Assembly: GCF_000430745.1 (NCBI RefSeq)
Contig: NZ_AUMP01000024.1
Location: 19,325-83,324, forward strand
DNA: 64,000 nt
Source of the DNA: Fictibacillus gelatini DSM 15865
Lineage (GTDB): Bacteria; Bacillota; Bacilli; Bacillales; Fictibacillaceae
Direction: 5' to 3'
Shown here: in pieces, positions 8,045 to 15,811 of the stretch
Layout: each line of letters starts with the position of its first letter
How positions within the stretch are numbered: the stretch's first letter is position 1
Made by a program: the position numbers and the translations under genes
Notes under the pieces: generated by a model
What the model saw: only the letters and a program-made list of their open reading frames with translations
What the model was told of the DNA's origin: nothing
Database searches by the model: none

Positions 8045-8404
8045 ATGAAAAAACTTTTATTATTTTTAATTCTTCTTGTTTTAGCGGGGTGTAATGAAAA
8101 ATACATTTTTCTTTCTGGTGATGGCGATCACTGGAAAGGGGAATACTCTGCAAACATCGAAGGGGATCGTGAAGATGGTAAATACACTTTTCGGTTTAAA
8201 CACGGTGGAAGTGATACAAGGTTTAGAAAGCTAAACATCGTGATTAATAATGGTGAAACGGTCTTGAAAAAAAGTGATTATAAAGGAGCAACCGTTAAAA
8301 TTCCCTCTTCTTGTTCTGGGTGTTCCGTAACTGATGATGAAAAATCTATTGAGGTTACCATTAAATGGGGAGATCACAATGAAGAAACCTTTTATTTAAA
8401 ATAA
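8045..8404 (+). CDS. Small secreted lipoprotein of unknown function
   Basis: A 119-residue protein with a lipoprotein signal (KKLLLFLILLVLAGC, Cys at 16), so it is anchored outside the membrane. The mature part is rich in Asp, Gly, Lys and aromatic residues and looks like a small beta-sandwich (alternating pattern GKYTFRFKHGG, EVTIKWGDHNEETF). A Cys pair in SSCSGCS may form a disulfide. I recognise no family. A good site (TTAGGAGG) precedes ATG 8045. It is bracketed by two copies of the same terminator hairpin and is therefore a single-gene unit. Confidence 0.75.
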   Translation: MKKLLLFLILLVLAGCNEKYIFLSGDGDHWKGEYSANIEGDREDGKYTFRFKHGGSDTRFRKLNIVINNGETVLKKSDYKGATVKIPSSCSGCSVTDDEKSIEVTIKWGDHNEETFYLK

Positions 8405-8442
8405 CTTCTTAAACCAAACGTGTGCAAGTCCTTTAATTTTTC

Positions 8443-8468
8443 AGCTGCCATAATTGGCGGCTTTTTTT
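8443..8468 (+). terminator. Terminator, second copy, after the lipoprotein gene
   Basis: AGCTGCCA-TAAT-TGGCGGCT plus seven T, the same hairpin as 7948-7976. Confidence 0.85.
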
Positions 8469-8616
8469 ATAGCTAACGAGGTGATATGGATTGATCCAGG
8501 CGAGTTTAAAGAAATGAGGCAACCAATCAAGCCTATTCGTTGCCTCAAAAAAATAGATGAAACGAGCTGCTAATCAAATTAAATCTTCAAGAGAAGGCCC
8601 TAACTCCGAATCCTCC

Positions 8617-8988
8617 TTACTTAAGCTGTTCGTTCAACACGCTATCTTCTAAAACAGAAAATTTATCTCCGTATACTTTCGTTAAATGTTTTTCACCCCA
8701 TGCACATAGTGAATGTAAGATATCTTCTAAGCTTCGTCCATATTCACTAAGCTCGTATTCAACTTTTGGTGGAACTTGATTGTACACGATTCGATTGATG
8801 ACCCCGTCCTCCTCAAGTTCGCGCAACTGTTGGGTCAGCATTTTTTGCGTGATATTTGGCATAAGGCGCTTTAATTCGCTTGTTCGTTTTTTTCCGTGAA
8901 TCAAATGGCAAAGAATCACACATTTCCACTTTCCACCTATGACTTCTAATGTCGCTTCAACAGAGATATTGTATTTCTTTTTCTGCAT
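8617..8988 (-). CDS. HxlR-family transcriptional regulator
   Basis: A 123-residue winged-helix protein with the HxlR pattern: VIGGKWKCVILCHLIHGKKR, then SELKRLMPNITQKMLTQQLR and a wing KVEYELSEYGRSL. Many family members (YodB, HypR type) sense electrophiles or disulfide stress through an N-terminal Cys; here that early Cys is absent, but Cys23 and Cys27 lie in the first helix after GGKWK. ATG follows GAGGAGGAC. It is divergently transcribed from an MFS pump and aldo/keto reductase, which it most likely controls, perhaps in response to aldehydes or quinones (inference from the neighbours). Confidence 0.88.
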   Translation of the reverse strand: MQKKKYNISVEATLEVIGGKWKCVILCHLIHGKKRTSELKRLMPNITQKMLTQQLRELEEDGVINRIVYNQVPPKVEYELSEYGRSLEDILHSLCAWGEKHLTKVYGDKFSVLEDSVLNEQLK

Positions 8989-9195
8989 CTTTGTCCTCCT
9001 CTATCCTATAGGCACTAAAAAGTACCTATATTACTTTTGGGTAACTATATAACTTTAAAGTGCGTACTTTTCTTTATGGGTGATATATCTCATAATAACA
9101 TTTGCCGGCCGGTTCATACTATACTTTCTTTTAAAATTTATTATTCGCTAAAAAGAAAGTTTCCATTTATGTAACAGAAATAAGGAGGAGATACT
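8989..9195. promoter_or_regulatory. Divergent control region between hxlR-like gene and MFS gene
   Basis: The 207-base gap has AAAAGTAC at 9017-9024 and its complement GTACTTTT at 9064-9071, with AT-rich TACCTATA and AACTATATAAC between them. This is the likely binding region of the HxlR protein for both directions. The exact operator is uncertain. Confidence 0.5.
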
Positions 9196-10392
9196 GTGGA
9201 TCTAAGTAAAAAGCAAAGCATGTTCGCTTTGCTTGCCCTGGCAGTAAGTGCTTTTGCAATCGGGACGACTGAATTCATCAGCGTCGGATTACTGCCTCTT
9301 ATTGCAAAGGATTTAAGCATTCCGATGACCACGGCAGGGTTAACGGTTTCTTTATATGCCTTAGGGGTAACATTTGGAGCTCCTATTTTGACATCTTTGA
9401 CATCGAGAATGCCAAGTAAGACGTTGTTGCTTTGGATTATGATTGTCTTTATTATTGGCAATACTCTTGCCGCTATTTCTACGACAATCGCGTTATTGCT
9501 TGTTGCACGTGTGATCTCAGCATTTTCACACGGTGTCTTCATGTCAATCGGATCGACAATCGCTGCCGATTTAGTTCCGGAAAATCGCAGGGCCAGTGCG
9601 ATTTCCATTATGTTTTCCGGTCTTACAGTTGCTACGGTAACTGGTGTTCCATTTGGCACTTTTATTGGCCAGCAGCTAGGTTGGAGAACAGCCTTTATTA
9701 CTATTGTTCTCATTGGTATCATTGCCTTCATTGCAAATAGCATTCTTGTACCATCTAATTTGCGAAAAGGAGTCAAAACAACCTTTCGTGATCAGCTTCA
9801 ACTTGTGACAAATGGCCGGTTATTGCTTTTATTCATTATTACAGCATTAGGTTATGGCGGAACATTTGTCGTGTTTACCTTCTTATCACCATTGCTACAA
9901 GATATCACCGGGTTTAAAGAAGGAACTGTCGCTGCCATTTTATTAGCTTATGGAATAATGATTGCGATCGGAAATATGGTTGGTGGAAAGCTATCGAATC
10001 AAAATCCAATACGCGCATTGTTTTATATGTTTATTGTCCAGGCAGTTGTCTTATTTATTTTGATGTTTACAGCACCATTTAAAATGGCCGGATTACTAAC
10101 GATTCTTTTGATGGGGCTGTTAGCTTTTATGAATGTGCCAGGCTTGCAAGTTTATGTTGTGATGCTGGCAGAGCGCTATGTTCCTGGTGCGGTTAATGTA
10201 GCATCGGCCATAAATATTGCTGCATTTAATGCCGGGATTGCAATAGGTTCTTATTTAGGCGGTCTTATTACAGACTCTATCGGACTTATTCATACGTCAT
10301 GGATTGGAGCACTTATGGTTTTAGTGGCTGCAGCTTTAACTGGATGTAGCAGAGCTTTGGAACGAAAAGATCAAGTAAGTAAAGCATCTTAA
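9196..10392 (+). CDS. MFS transporter, AraJ/YdhP-like
   Basis: A 398-residue 12-TM major facilitator. The start MFALLALAVSAFAIGTTEF followed by GLLPLIAKDL is characteristic of the DHA1 branch that includes AraJ, YdhP and sugar or purine-ribonucleoside exporters. GTG 9196 is the start, following AAGGAGGAG. The aldo/keto reductase gene begins 19 bases after its stop, and an HxlR regulator is divergent. The pair may detoxify or export reactive carbonyl-type compounds; substrate is not known. Confidence 0.87.
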   Translation: MDLSKKQSMFALLALAVSAFAIGTTEFISVGLLPLIAKDLSIPMTTAGLTVSLYALGVTFGAPILTSLTSRMPSKTLLLWIMIVFIIGNTLAAISTTIALLLVARVISAFSHGVFMSIGSTIAADLVPENRRASAISIMFSGLTVATVTGVPFGTFIGQQLGWRTAFITIVLIGIIAFIANSILVPSNLRKGVKTTFRDQLQLVTNGRLLLLFIITALGYGGTFVVFTFLSPLLQDITGFKEGTVAAILLAYGIMIAIGNMVGGKLSNQNPIRALFYMFIVQAVVLFILMFTAPFKMAGLLTILLMGLLAFMNVPGLQVYVVMLAERYVPGAVNVASAINIAAFNAGIAIGSYLGGLITDSIGLIHTSWIGALMVLVAAALTGCSRALERKDQVSKAS

Positions 10393-10411
10393 AATTTTGG
10401 AGGTATTAAAA

Positions 10412-11257
10412 ATGACGGCTAAAAATTTACAAGATACAACAACTTTGCATAATGGTGTGAAAATGCCCTGGTTTGGAATTGGAGTTTTTAAAGTCGAAGA
10501 GGGTCCGGAATTAGTAAACGCGGTAAAAACAGCTATTAAACATGGATACCGGAGTGTGGATACAGCGGCGATTTATGAGAATGAAGAGGGCGTTGGTAAA
10601 GGAATCCAAGAAGGCTTAAAAGAAGCAGGTATTTCAAGAGAAGAGCTATTCGTTACTTCAAAGGTTTGGAACGCGGATTTAGGATATGAATCAACGATTG
10701 CCGCTTATGAAACAAGCTTAAAGAAACTTGGCTTAGAATATTTAGATTTATATTTGATTCATTGGCCGGTTGAAGGAAAATATAAGGATGCTTGGAGAGC
10801 GTTAGAAACTCTTTATAAAGAAGGCCGGGTAAAAGCAATTGGTGTAAGTAATTTTCAAATTCATCATTTGGAAGACGTAATGAAGGATGCCGAAATTAAG
10901 CCGATGATCAATCAAGTAGAATATCATCCTCGATTAACTCAAAAAGAGCTGCAAGCATTTTGCCAGGACAACGGCATTCAACTTGAAGCATGGTCACCAT
11001 TAATGCAAGGCCAGTTGCTAGACAACGAAGTTTTACAGGAAATTGCGAACAAGCATAATAAATCGGTCGCTCAAATTATTTTGCGTTGGGACTTGCAAAA
11101 CGGGGTTGTTACAATTCCAAAATCAACAAAAGAGCATCGAATTGTTGAAAATGCAAATGTGTTTAATTTTGAACTGACGAAAGAGGAAATGGAAACCATT
11201 GATGGATTAAATCAAAATCTTCGTGTTGGGCCAGACCCGGATCATTTTGATTTTTAA
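10412..11257 (+). CDS. Aldo/keto reductase, YvgN/glyoxal-reductase type
   Basis: A 281-residue NADPH-dependent reductase of the AKR5 type. It starts TTLHNGVKMPWFGIGVFK and has the catalytic tetrad: Asp and Tyr in SVDTAAIYENE, Lys in FVTSKVWNAD, His in YLIHWPV. The NADPH-binding end has IPKSTKEHRI. Such enzymes in Bacillus reduce methylglyoxal and other aldehydes. ATG 10412 is chosen because TTTGGAGG lies nine bases before it; the frame reaches back to 10397. It is co-transcribed with the MFS gene and ends at a strong terminator. Confidence 0.92.
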   Translation: MTAKNLQDTTTLHNGVKMPWFGIGVFKVEEGPELVNAVKTAIKHGYRSVDTAAIYENEEGVGKGIQEGLKEAGISREELFVTSKVWNADLGYESTIAAYETSLKKLGLEYLDLYLIHWPVEGKYKDAWRALETLYKEGRVKAIGVSNFQIHHLEDVMKDAEIKPMINQVEYHPRLTQKELQAFCQDNGIQLEAWSPLMQGQLLDNEVLQEIANKHNKSVAQIILRWDLQNGVVTIPKSTKEHRIVENANVFNFELTKEEMETIDGLNQNLRVGPDPDHFDF

Positions 11258-11308
11258 ATGTAAAAAATTCGAGTTCTCAGAGTGTAGAGAAAGGGGGATT
11301 GTATTTCT

Positions 11309-11337
11309 GGAAGCATTTTTGCGATGCTTCCTTTTTT
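11309..11337 (+). terminator. Terminator after the aldo/keto reductase
   Basis: GGAAGCAT and ATGCTTCC with a seven-base loop followed by a T run. Confidence 0.9.
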
Positions 11338-11356
11338 GTTGCGCTAATGGGGCAGG

Positions 11357-11733
11357 CTAGTCCCCTTTTAGCTAATTTTCGCCTGTAAAAAAGATAAGAA
11401 GACAGCACCAAAAATAGGATCAAACTTCTCCAGTGTGGTGCTTTTTTATGGCGTTTGGACAATAAACAGTTGATTTCCGATAATAAATAGATTCCATCGG
11501 ACAATAAATGGCCTCAGTCGGACAATAACCTCTTACTTATTGTCAAAAAGTAAGAGGTTATTGTCTAAATCGGATGATTTATTGTCCCAAAAAGAGCATT
11601 TATTGTCCGAGAACAAAATAATTTTAGATTTGTGATCGTTTTTCCTCATTTCACAGATCGAACGAGGAGTTCTTAAAATAACGAATGTTCGATTACTGAA
11701 ATCCAAACTATTTTCTAGAAGGGGCAGGTTAGC
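11357..11733. repeat. MITE-like non-coding element, copy A, with 21-bp phased array
   Basis: This gene-free stretch is the inverted relative of 15359-15767. It begins CTAGTCCCCTT and ends CCTTCTAG-like in reverse complement (TAGAAGGGGCAGG at 11716-11728). Inside are eight copies of a GGACAATAAA decamer: four forward starting at 11457, 11478, 11499 and 11520, then four inverted with TTATTGTC starting at 11537, 11558, 11579 and 11600, each set spaced exactly 21 bp. The centre is a perfect 18-bp hairpin (11521-11538 with 11548-11565). No convincing ORF is present. It contains nothing I can match to a named IS. Confidence 0.8.
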
Positions 11734-11849
11734 TATAGAAAAGAAACTTAAAGAAAAATTGCCTTTTCAAAAAAGGAACAGCCATCGACATAGCGAATAA
11801 TAGTTTAGTCAGCACAGGGACTACTCGTAGGAGGAGGAAAACTGAAAGC

Positions 11850-11939
11850 ATGATTAGAGAGGCTGCAACCACAGATAGTAAGGATTTAGCGCTTCTAATG
11901 GGAGAGTTAGGTTATCCGACAAATCCTGATGATATTTAA
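11850..11939 (+). pseudogene. Truncated GNAT acetyltransferase remnant
   Basis: An ATG at 11850 after a clear AGGAGGAGG opens a 29-residue frame, MIREAATTDSKDLALLMGEL then GYPTNPDDI, which is the usual N terminus of a GNAT N-acetyltransferase (strand 1 and helix 1). It then stops at TAA 11937. About 60 bases on, a short frame (EQGSFPNEYEFLYKVDANK) ends at 12021 and may be unrelated debris. The rest of the acetyltransferase domain is missing, so this is a decayed gene next to the repeat element. Confidence 0.6.
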
Positions 11940-12081
11940 CTATTAAGATATCCCGGCGAAAGAGCAAGGAAGTTTTCCAAATGAGTATGAATTTTTATAT
12001 AAGGTTGATGCTAATAAATAAATGGAACATGAATTATTCCTGGCCGTCAGCTGATTGAAATAGTGGAGAGAGGGTGTTCTG

Positions 12082-12669
12082 ATGACAGATAGCAGAAAAA
12101 GTCGTAAGGTTGATGGATTTATAAAAAAATCCAAAAAGTGGAAAGAAGAATTTGAGGCGTTAAGAAATATCGTTCTTGATTGTGGCCTGACCGAAGATAT
12201 TAAGTGGATGCATCCTTGTTACATGTATGAGGGCAAAAATATCGTTTTAATTCATGGGTTTAAAGAATATTGCGCGTTTCTGTTTCACAAAGGCGCTTTG
12301 TTGAAGGATCCCCATGGAATTCTAGTCCAACAAACGGAGAATGTGCAGGCGGCGCGCCAGATTCGGTTTACCAATGTTCAAGAAATAGTTGAAATGGAAC
12401 CCATTTTGAAAGCCTATATTTATGAAGCTATTGAAGTTGAAAAGGCAGGTTTGGAAGTGAAAAAGAATACAGAATGGATCATTCCTGAAGAACTTGAAAC
12501 TAAATTCGAGGAAATTCCTGCCTTAAAAACGGCTTTTGAAGCGTTGACGCCGGGACGGCAAAGAGCATACATTCTTCATTTTTCGGGGGCGAAACAATCC
12601 AAAACCCGACAGTCAAGGATTGAAAAATGTATGGAGAAAATTCTTGCTGGAAAGGGATTAAATGATTAG
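12082..12669 (+). CDS. YdeI/OmpD-associated family protein (DUF1801)
   Basis: A 195-residue cytosolic protein. Residues about 18-110 form the DUF1801 (SufBD-like alpha-beta) fold with TEDIKWMHPCYMYEGKNIVL, and the C-terminal 65 residues carry the YdeI/OmpD-associated motif (TEWIIPEELETKFEE, then LTPGRQRAYILHF and SRIEKCMEKI). B. subtilis YdeI has the same layout and is linked by annotation to peptide or bacteriocin protection; the biochemical role is not established. GAGAGGGTG precedes the ATG. It is a single-gene unit with a strong terminator. Confidence 0.88.
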   Translation: MTDSRKSRKVDGFIKKSKKWKEEFEALRNIVLDCGLTEDIKWMHPCYMYEGKNIVLIHGFKEYCAFLFHKGALLKDPHGILVQQTENVQAARQIRFTNVQEIVEMEPILKAYIYEAIEVEKAGLEVKKNTEWIIPEELETKFEEIPALKTAFEALTPGRQRAYILHFSGAKQSKTRQSRIEKCMEKILAGKGLND

Positions 12670-12703
12670 TATATTCGAGGTCATTAAGAAAATACTGACA
12701 CAA

Positions 12704-12742
12704 AAGTGTACCTTTGGCTTTTTGCTAAAAAGGTACATTTTT
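12704..12742 (+). terminator. Terminator after the YdeI-like gene
   Basis: TGTACCTTT and AAAGGTACA form a stem around a T-rich loop and are followed by seven T. Confidence 0.9.
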
Positions 12743-12842
12743 TTAATCTAACGGGTTCAAGTTATGTCGTCCTGGTTTGCTACTAATAGAATCGTTTCAA
12801 TCATATTCTTATAAAAGAAAACAATGAAAGGGTGTAAAGTGG

Positions 12843-14261
12843 TTGATAAAAGTGAAAGTTCGGCTGCAGCCCATTGTTAGTCAGATCAATTTGCCCACTG
12901 TTTTGAAAACAACTATACTTCCGGGCGATTCAATTGAAAGATTATTTATTGCAACACAGGTAGGAGAGATTTTTTACATAGGAAACGGAAGTGTAAGGAC
13001 CTTTTTAGATATTCGCCCGCGAATCATCAAACTAGGCACTTCTGAACCAGGTGTTTCTAGTGGCGGATACGATGAAAGGGGATTGCTGGGCCTGGCGTTT
13101 CATCCAGCATTTTATTATAACGGTCTGTTTTATCTTCATTATTCTGTAGCGGGAACACAGGGTCCCGGTGCTCTTTCTGAACATTTTAAGCCTGACCCGT
13201 GTGATCCGAGAACATTAAACATGAGGTGGACAAATAGAGAAACTCACTATGACCATATTGATACCGTTGAAGAATGGATGTTACAAGCCAATGGCCAGCC
13301 TCAAAAACGGAGGACATTGCTTAACATAATAAGGCCATTTTTTAATCATAATGGTGTCAATAGCTTAAACTTTTCACCTGAAACGGGAAAACTTATTTTC
13401 ACAACCGGAGATGGGGGATCAGGATATGATCCATTTAATTTAAGTCAGGATGATATGGAAATCGCAGGCAAAATCATTGAAATAGATGTAGAAAAGAATA
13501 CATTTATCGATAATCCTTCTGTAGTCACACGTTTTCATGAACTCCCCGAGCCTATCCAGGAAACGCTTACGGTCATTGCCAAAGGGGTACGGAATATACC
13601 TGGCATTTCATTTCAAAGGTTTTATCATCAATACATCAAATATGTGGGAATAGTCGGACAAGATTTGGAAGAGTCGATTTTTTCATTTATACATTATCAA
13701 CCAATCCCGGTTCCTCGGCTTATTCGAGAATATTCAACAGGATCTAACGAAAGATTGGTTAACTTTGGCTGGCGAGGCTGGGAAGGTTCTTTTCCTACTT
13801 CGTTTATAAGGGGCTGCTCTTCAAATCCGGCTTTGGATGAGAAAACTATTGCCTATTATGATGAGGCGGTAAACACTTCAGCGAGGCGTCTTCAGCCTTT
13901 AACCAGTTATTTTCATAAAGATCAAAGACCCGATAAGTTTGGCGGAACTGCACTTACAGGAGTGCAGGCTTATATGGGGAATAGCATCCCCGATTTAGCG
14001 GGAAGTGTTGTGTTTACCGATTTTGCCCGGAAGGAATCCGGACCTCCTGTTCGAGGAGTTTTAGCTTATACGAGGGCAAGTGCAGATGGTCAGCGAAACG
14101 ATTATAGTATGATTGAAACCGATGATCACTTTGGATCCGGGTCCGCTTATTATGTTAGTTTGGGAACGAATCTGGATCAAACCAGGCTATATTTAGGAGT
14201 TTATGGCTCTATGAAAGTGACTGATTTCAATCAAGGTACTGTTTTTGAAATTGTTCCATGA
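12843..14261 (+). CDS. Glucose/sorbosone dehydrogenase-like beta-propeller protein
   Basis: A 472-residue protein of the GSDH / PQQ-sugar dehydrogenase family. Typical elements are ERLFIATQVGEIFYI, ERGLLGLAFHPAF, NHNGVNSLNFSPETG, TTGDGGSGYDPFN, GVRNIPG and NFGWRGWEG, which mark successive propeller blades and the cofactor and calcium sites of the family. Unlike most characterised members it shows no signal peptide, so it would stay in the cytoplasm, where PQQ is not normally found in Bacillus. The start is TTG 12843 or GTG 12852, both within reach of GAAAGGG. Its real cofactor and substrate are unknown. Confidence 0.8.
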   Translation: MIKVKVRLQPIVSQINLPTVLKTTILPGDSIERLFIATQVGEIFYIGNGSVRTFLDIRPRIIKLGTSEPGVSSGGYDERGLLGLAFHPAFYYNGLFYLHYSVAGTQGPGALSEHFKPDPCDPRTLNMRWTNRETHYDHIDTVEEWMLQANGQPQKRRTLLNIIRPFFNHNGVNSLNFSPETGKLIFTTGDGGSGYDPFNLSQDDMEIAGKIIEIDVEKNTFIDNPSVVTRFHELPEPIQETLTVIAKGVRNIPGISFQRFYHQYIKYVGIVGQDLEESIFSFIHYQPIPVPRLIREYSTGSNERLVNFGWRGWEGSFPTSFIRGCSSNPALDEKTIAYYDEAVNTSARRLQPLTSYFHKDQRPDKFGGTALTGVQAYMGNSIPDLAGSVVFTDFARKESGPPVRGVLAYTRASADGQRNDYSMIETDDHFGSGSAYYVSLGTNLDQTRLYLGVYGSMKVTDFNQGTVFEIVP

Positions 14262-14431
14262 ATGATACAATGCATTGACAAGACATAGGCATGATCCATT
14301 CTTCTTTCGGTCATGGCAATGTCCAATTGCTTTCTCTTTTGCTGCGGATCAAGCATAATAAAAAACAATATAGAAGCCTTTCTCTATTTTTTAATGATTG
14401 AGGTGAACGATGAAGAGAGGGAGCGTTCCAA

Positions 14432-15265
14432 ATGGGGATTGAAATAAAAGAAATACTCGCAAAGAAAATCCTTACTGAAGCAAAGGGCTATTTGGATGTT
14501 GGATTTACTCATTCGCTAAATCCGTATAGCGGTTGTGCATTTTCTTGCATGTATTGTTATGTGAGAGAAATGCCAATTCAACGATTCAAGGAAATTCCGT
14601 GGGGAGAATGGGTGGACATAAAGACAAACGCAGCAGAAAATTACCAAAAAGAAATGATAAAACTTCGCAAGAAAAAGAATCCTATAAACATCTTTATGTC
14701 TTCGGCAACAGACCCTTATCAGCCAATTGAACGGAAAGCAAACATTACACGAGGGATATTAGAAGAAATGATTGAAACACCGCCTGATTTTCTTCAAATC
14801 CAAACACGAGGCCCACTTATTACAAGAGATATTGACTTGTTAGTAAAATTAAAAGAAACATGCGATGTCCTTGTATCCATAACGGTAGAAACAGACAGGG
14901 AAGATATCAAGCGGATATTTGCTCCATATGCGCCTGGAATTAAATTACGGACAAAAGCCTTAAAGGAAGTTCATGATGCAGGAATACCAACCCAGGCTTC
15001 AATTTCTCCGGTTCTGCCATTTACCCCTGATTTCCCAAAAATATTGGATGGAATCGTAGACCATATTTGGATTGATACGTTAAACATTGGTGATGGCTTA
15101 ATGGGTAAACGTTCAGAGAGATTAGGAATGCCGCAATTATTCCAAGAACACGGGCTATCCCGGTGGTATCAAAAAGAAATCCATGTAAAGGTGGAAAACT
15201 ATTTTAACAAGTATTTTCCTCGTGAAATGATTCGCGTCTCTAAAAATGAGGCTTTCCCAGGATAA
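14432..15265 (+). CDS. SPL-family radical SAM protein
   Basis: A 277-residue radical SAM enzyme. The [4Fe-4S] motif is CAFSCMYC (CxxxCxxC), preceded by GFTHSLNPYSG. Further family marks are SATDPYQPIERK, LQIQTRGPLITRDIDLL and SPVLPFTPD. It belongs to the spore-photoproduct-lyase-like group (Rv2578c-like), which lacks the conserved C-terminal Cys of true SplB, so repair of spore photoproduct is not implied. The ATG follows GAGGGAGCG. It lies inside the segment bounded by two inverted repeat elements and is the last gene before copy B. Confidence 0.87.
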   Translation: MGIEIKEILAKKILTEAKGYLDVGFTHSLNPYSGCAFSCMYCYVREMPIQRFKEIPWGEWVDIKTNAAENYQKEMIKLRKKKNPINIFMSSATDPYQPIERKANITRGILEEMIETPPDFLQIQTRGPLITRDIDLLVKLKETCDVLVSITVETDREDIKRIFAPYAPGIKLRTKALKEVHDAGIPTQASISPVLPFTPDFPKILDGIVDHIWIDTLNIGDGLMGKRSERLGMPQLFQEHGLSRWYQKEIHVKVENYFNKYFPREMIRVSKNEAFPG

Positions 15266-15279
15266 AAAGATTAATTTTT

Positions 15280-15307
15280 AAAAGCCCCGATTCGGCGACT
15301 TTTTTAT
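15280..15307 (+). terminator. Terminator after the SPL-like gene
   Basis: A short GC-rich hairpin centred on CCGATTCGG lies within AAAAG and CTTTTTT arms, 15 bases after the stop. Confidence 0.7.
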
Positions 15308-15358
15308 GGCGGTAACGGGACAGAATGAACATGATGAATGGTAAAATGAAAAAATATA

Positions 15359-15767
15359 AACTAGTGCCCCTTCTAGAAAAAAGTTTGGATTTCAATAATA
15401 GAACTCCCCGTGAGATCTGTGAAATGAGGAAAAACGATCACAAATTGTTACATCATTTAAAATGATTTCGTTCTCGGACAATAAGTGCTTTTATTTGGAC
15501 AATAAATCATCCAGTTTAGACAATAAAATTTTACTTTTGGACAATAAGTAAAAAATAGACTCATTTTATTGTCCGACTGAGGCCCATTTATTGTCCGATG
15601 GATTCGATTTATTGTCGGAAATCAACTGTTTATTGTCCAAATGCCATGAAAATAGCACCACTACTGGAGAAGTTTGATGTGTTTTTTGCTTCCATCTTCT
15701 TATCTTTTTTACAGGTGAAAATTGATTCTTGAAAATAAGATCTTTCTTAGCTGAAGGGGCACTAGTT
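15359..15767. repeat. MITE-like non-coding element, copy B, with 15-bp terminal inverted repeats
   Basis: The element is bounded by perfect 15-bp terminal inverted repeats AACTAGTGCCCCTTC (15359-15373 and, inverted, 15753-15767). It aligns along its whole length with the reverse complement of 11357-11733. Eight GGACAATAAA-type units lie inside: four forward at 15476, 15497, 15518 and 15539, four inverted (TTATTGTC) at 15566, 15588, 15609 and 15630, spaced 21 bp (once 22). The spacer sequences between units are also shared with copy A. No ORF with a ribosome site is present and I see no clear target-site duplication. Confidence 0.85.
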
Positions 15768-15811
15768 GCTTTCAATGGGGTCTATATATTAAAAAAGGAA
15801 GTGCAAAAACT

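Noticed and set aside
9141..9776. Long minus-strand open frame of 211 codons
   Set aside because: It lies opposite the MFS gene in an overlapping frame, has no ribosome site and a composition expected from the complement of a hydrophobic protein.
11457..11607. CRISPR array
   Set aside because: The repeats are only ten bases, the spacing is 21 bp with conserved spacers, half of the units are inverted and no cas genes are nearby.
15345..15780. Target-site duplication flanking element B
   Set aside because: The bases outside the 15-bp terminal repeats (AATATA on the left, GCTTTC on the right) do not match, so I do not claim a duplication.
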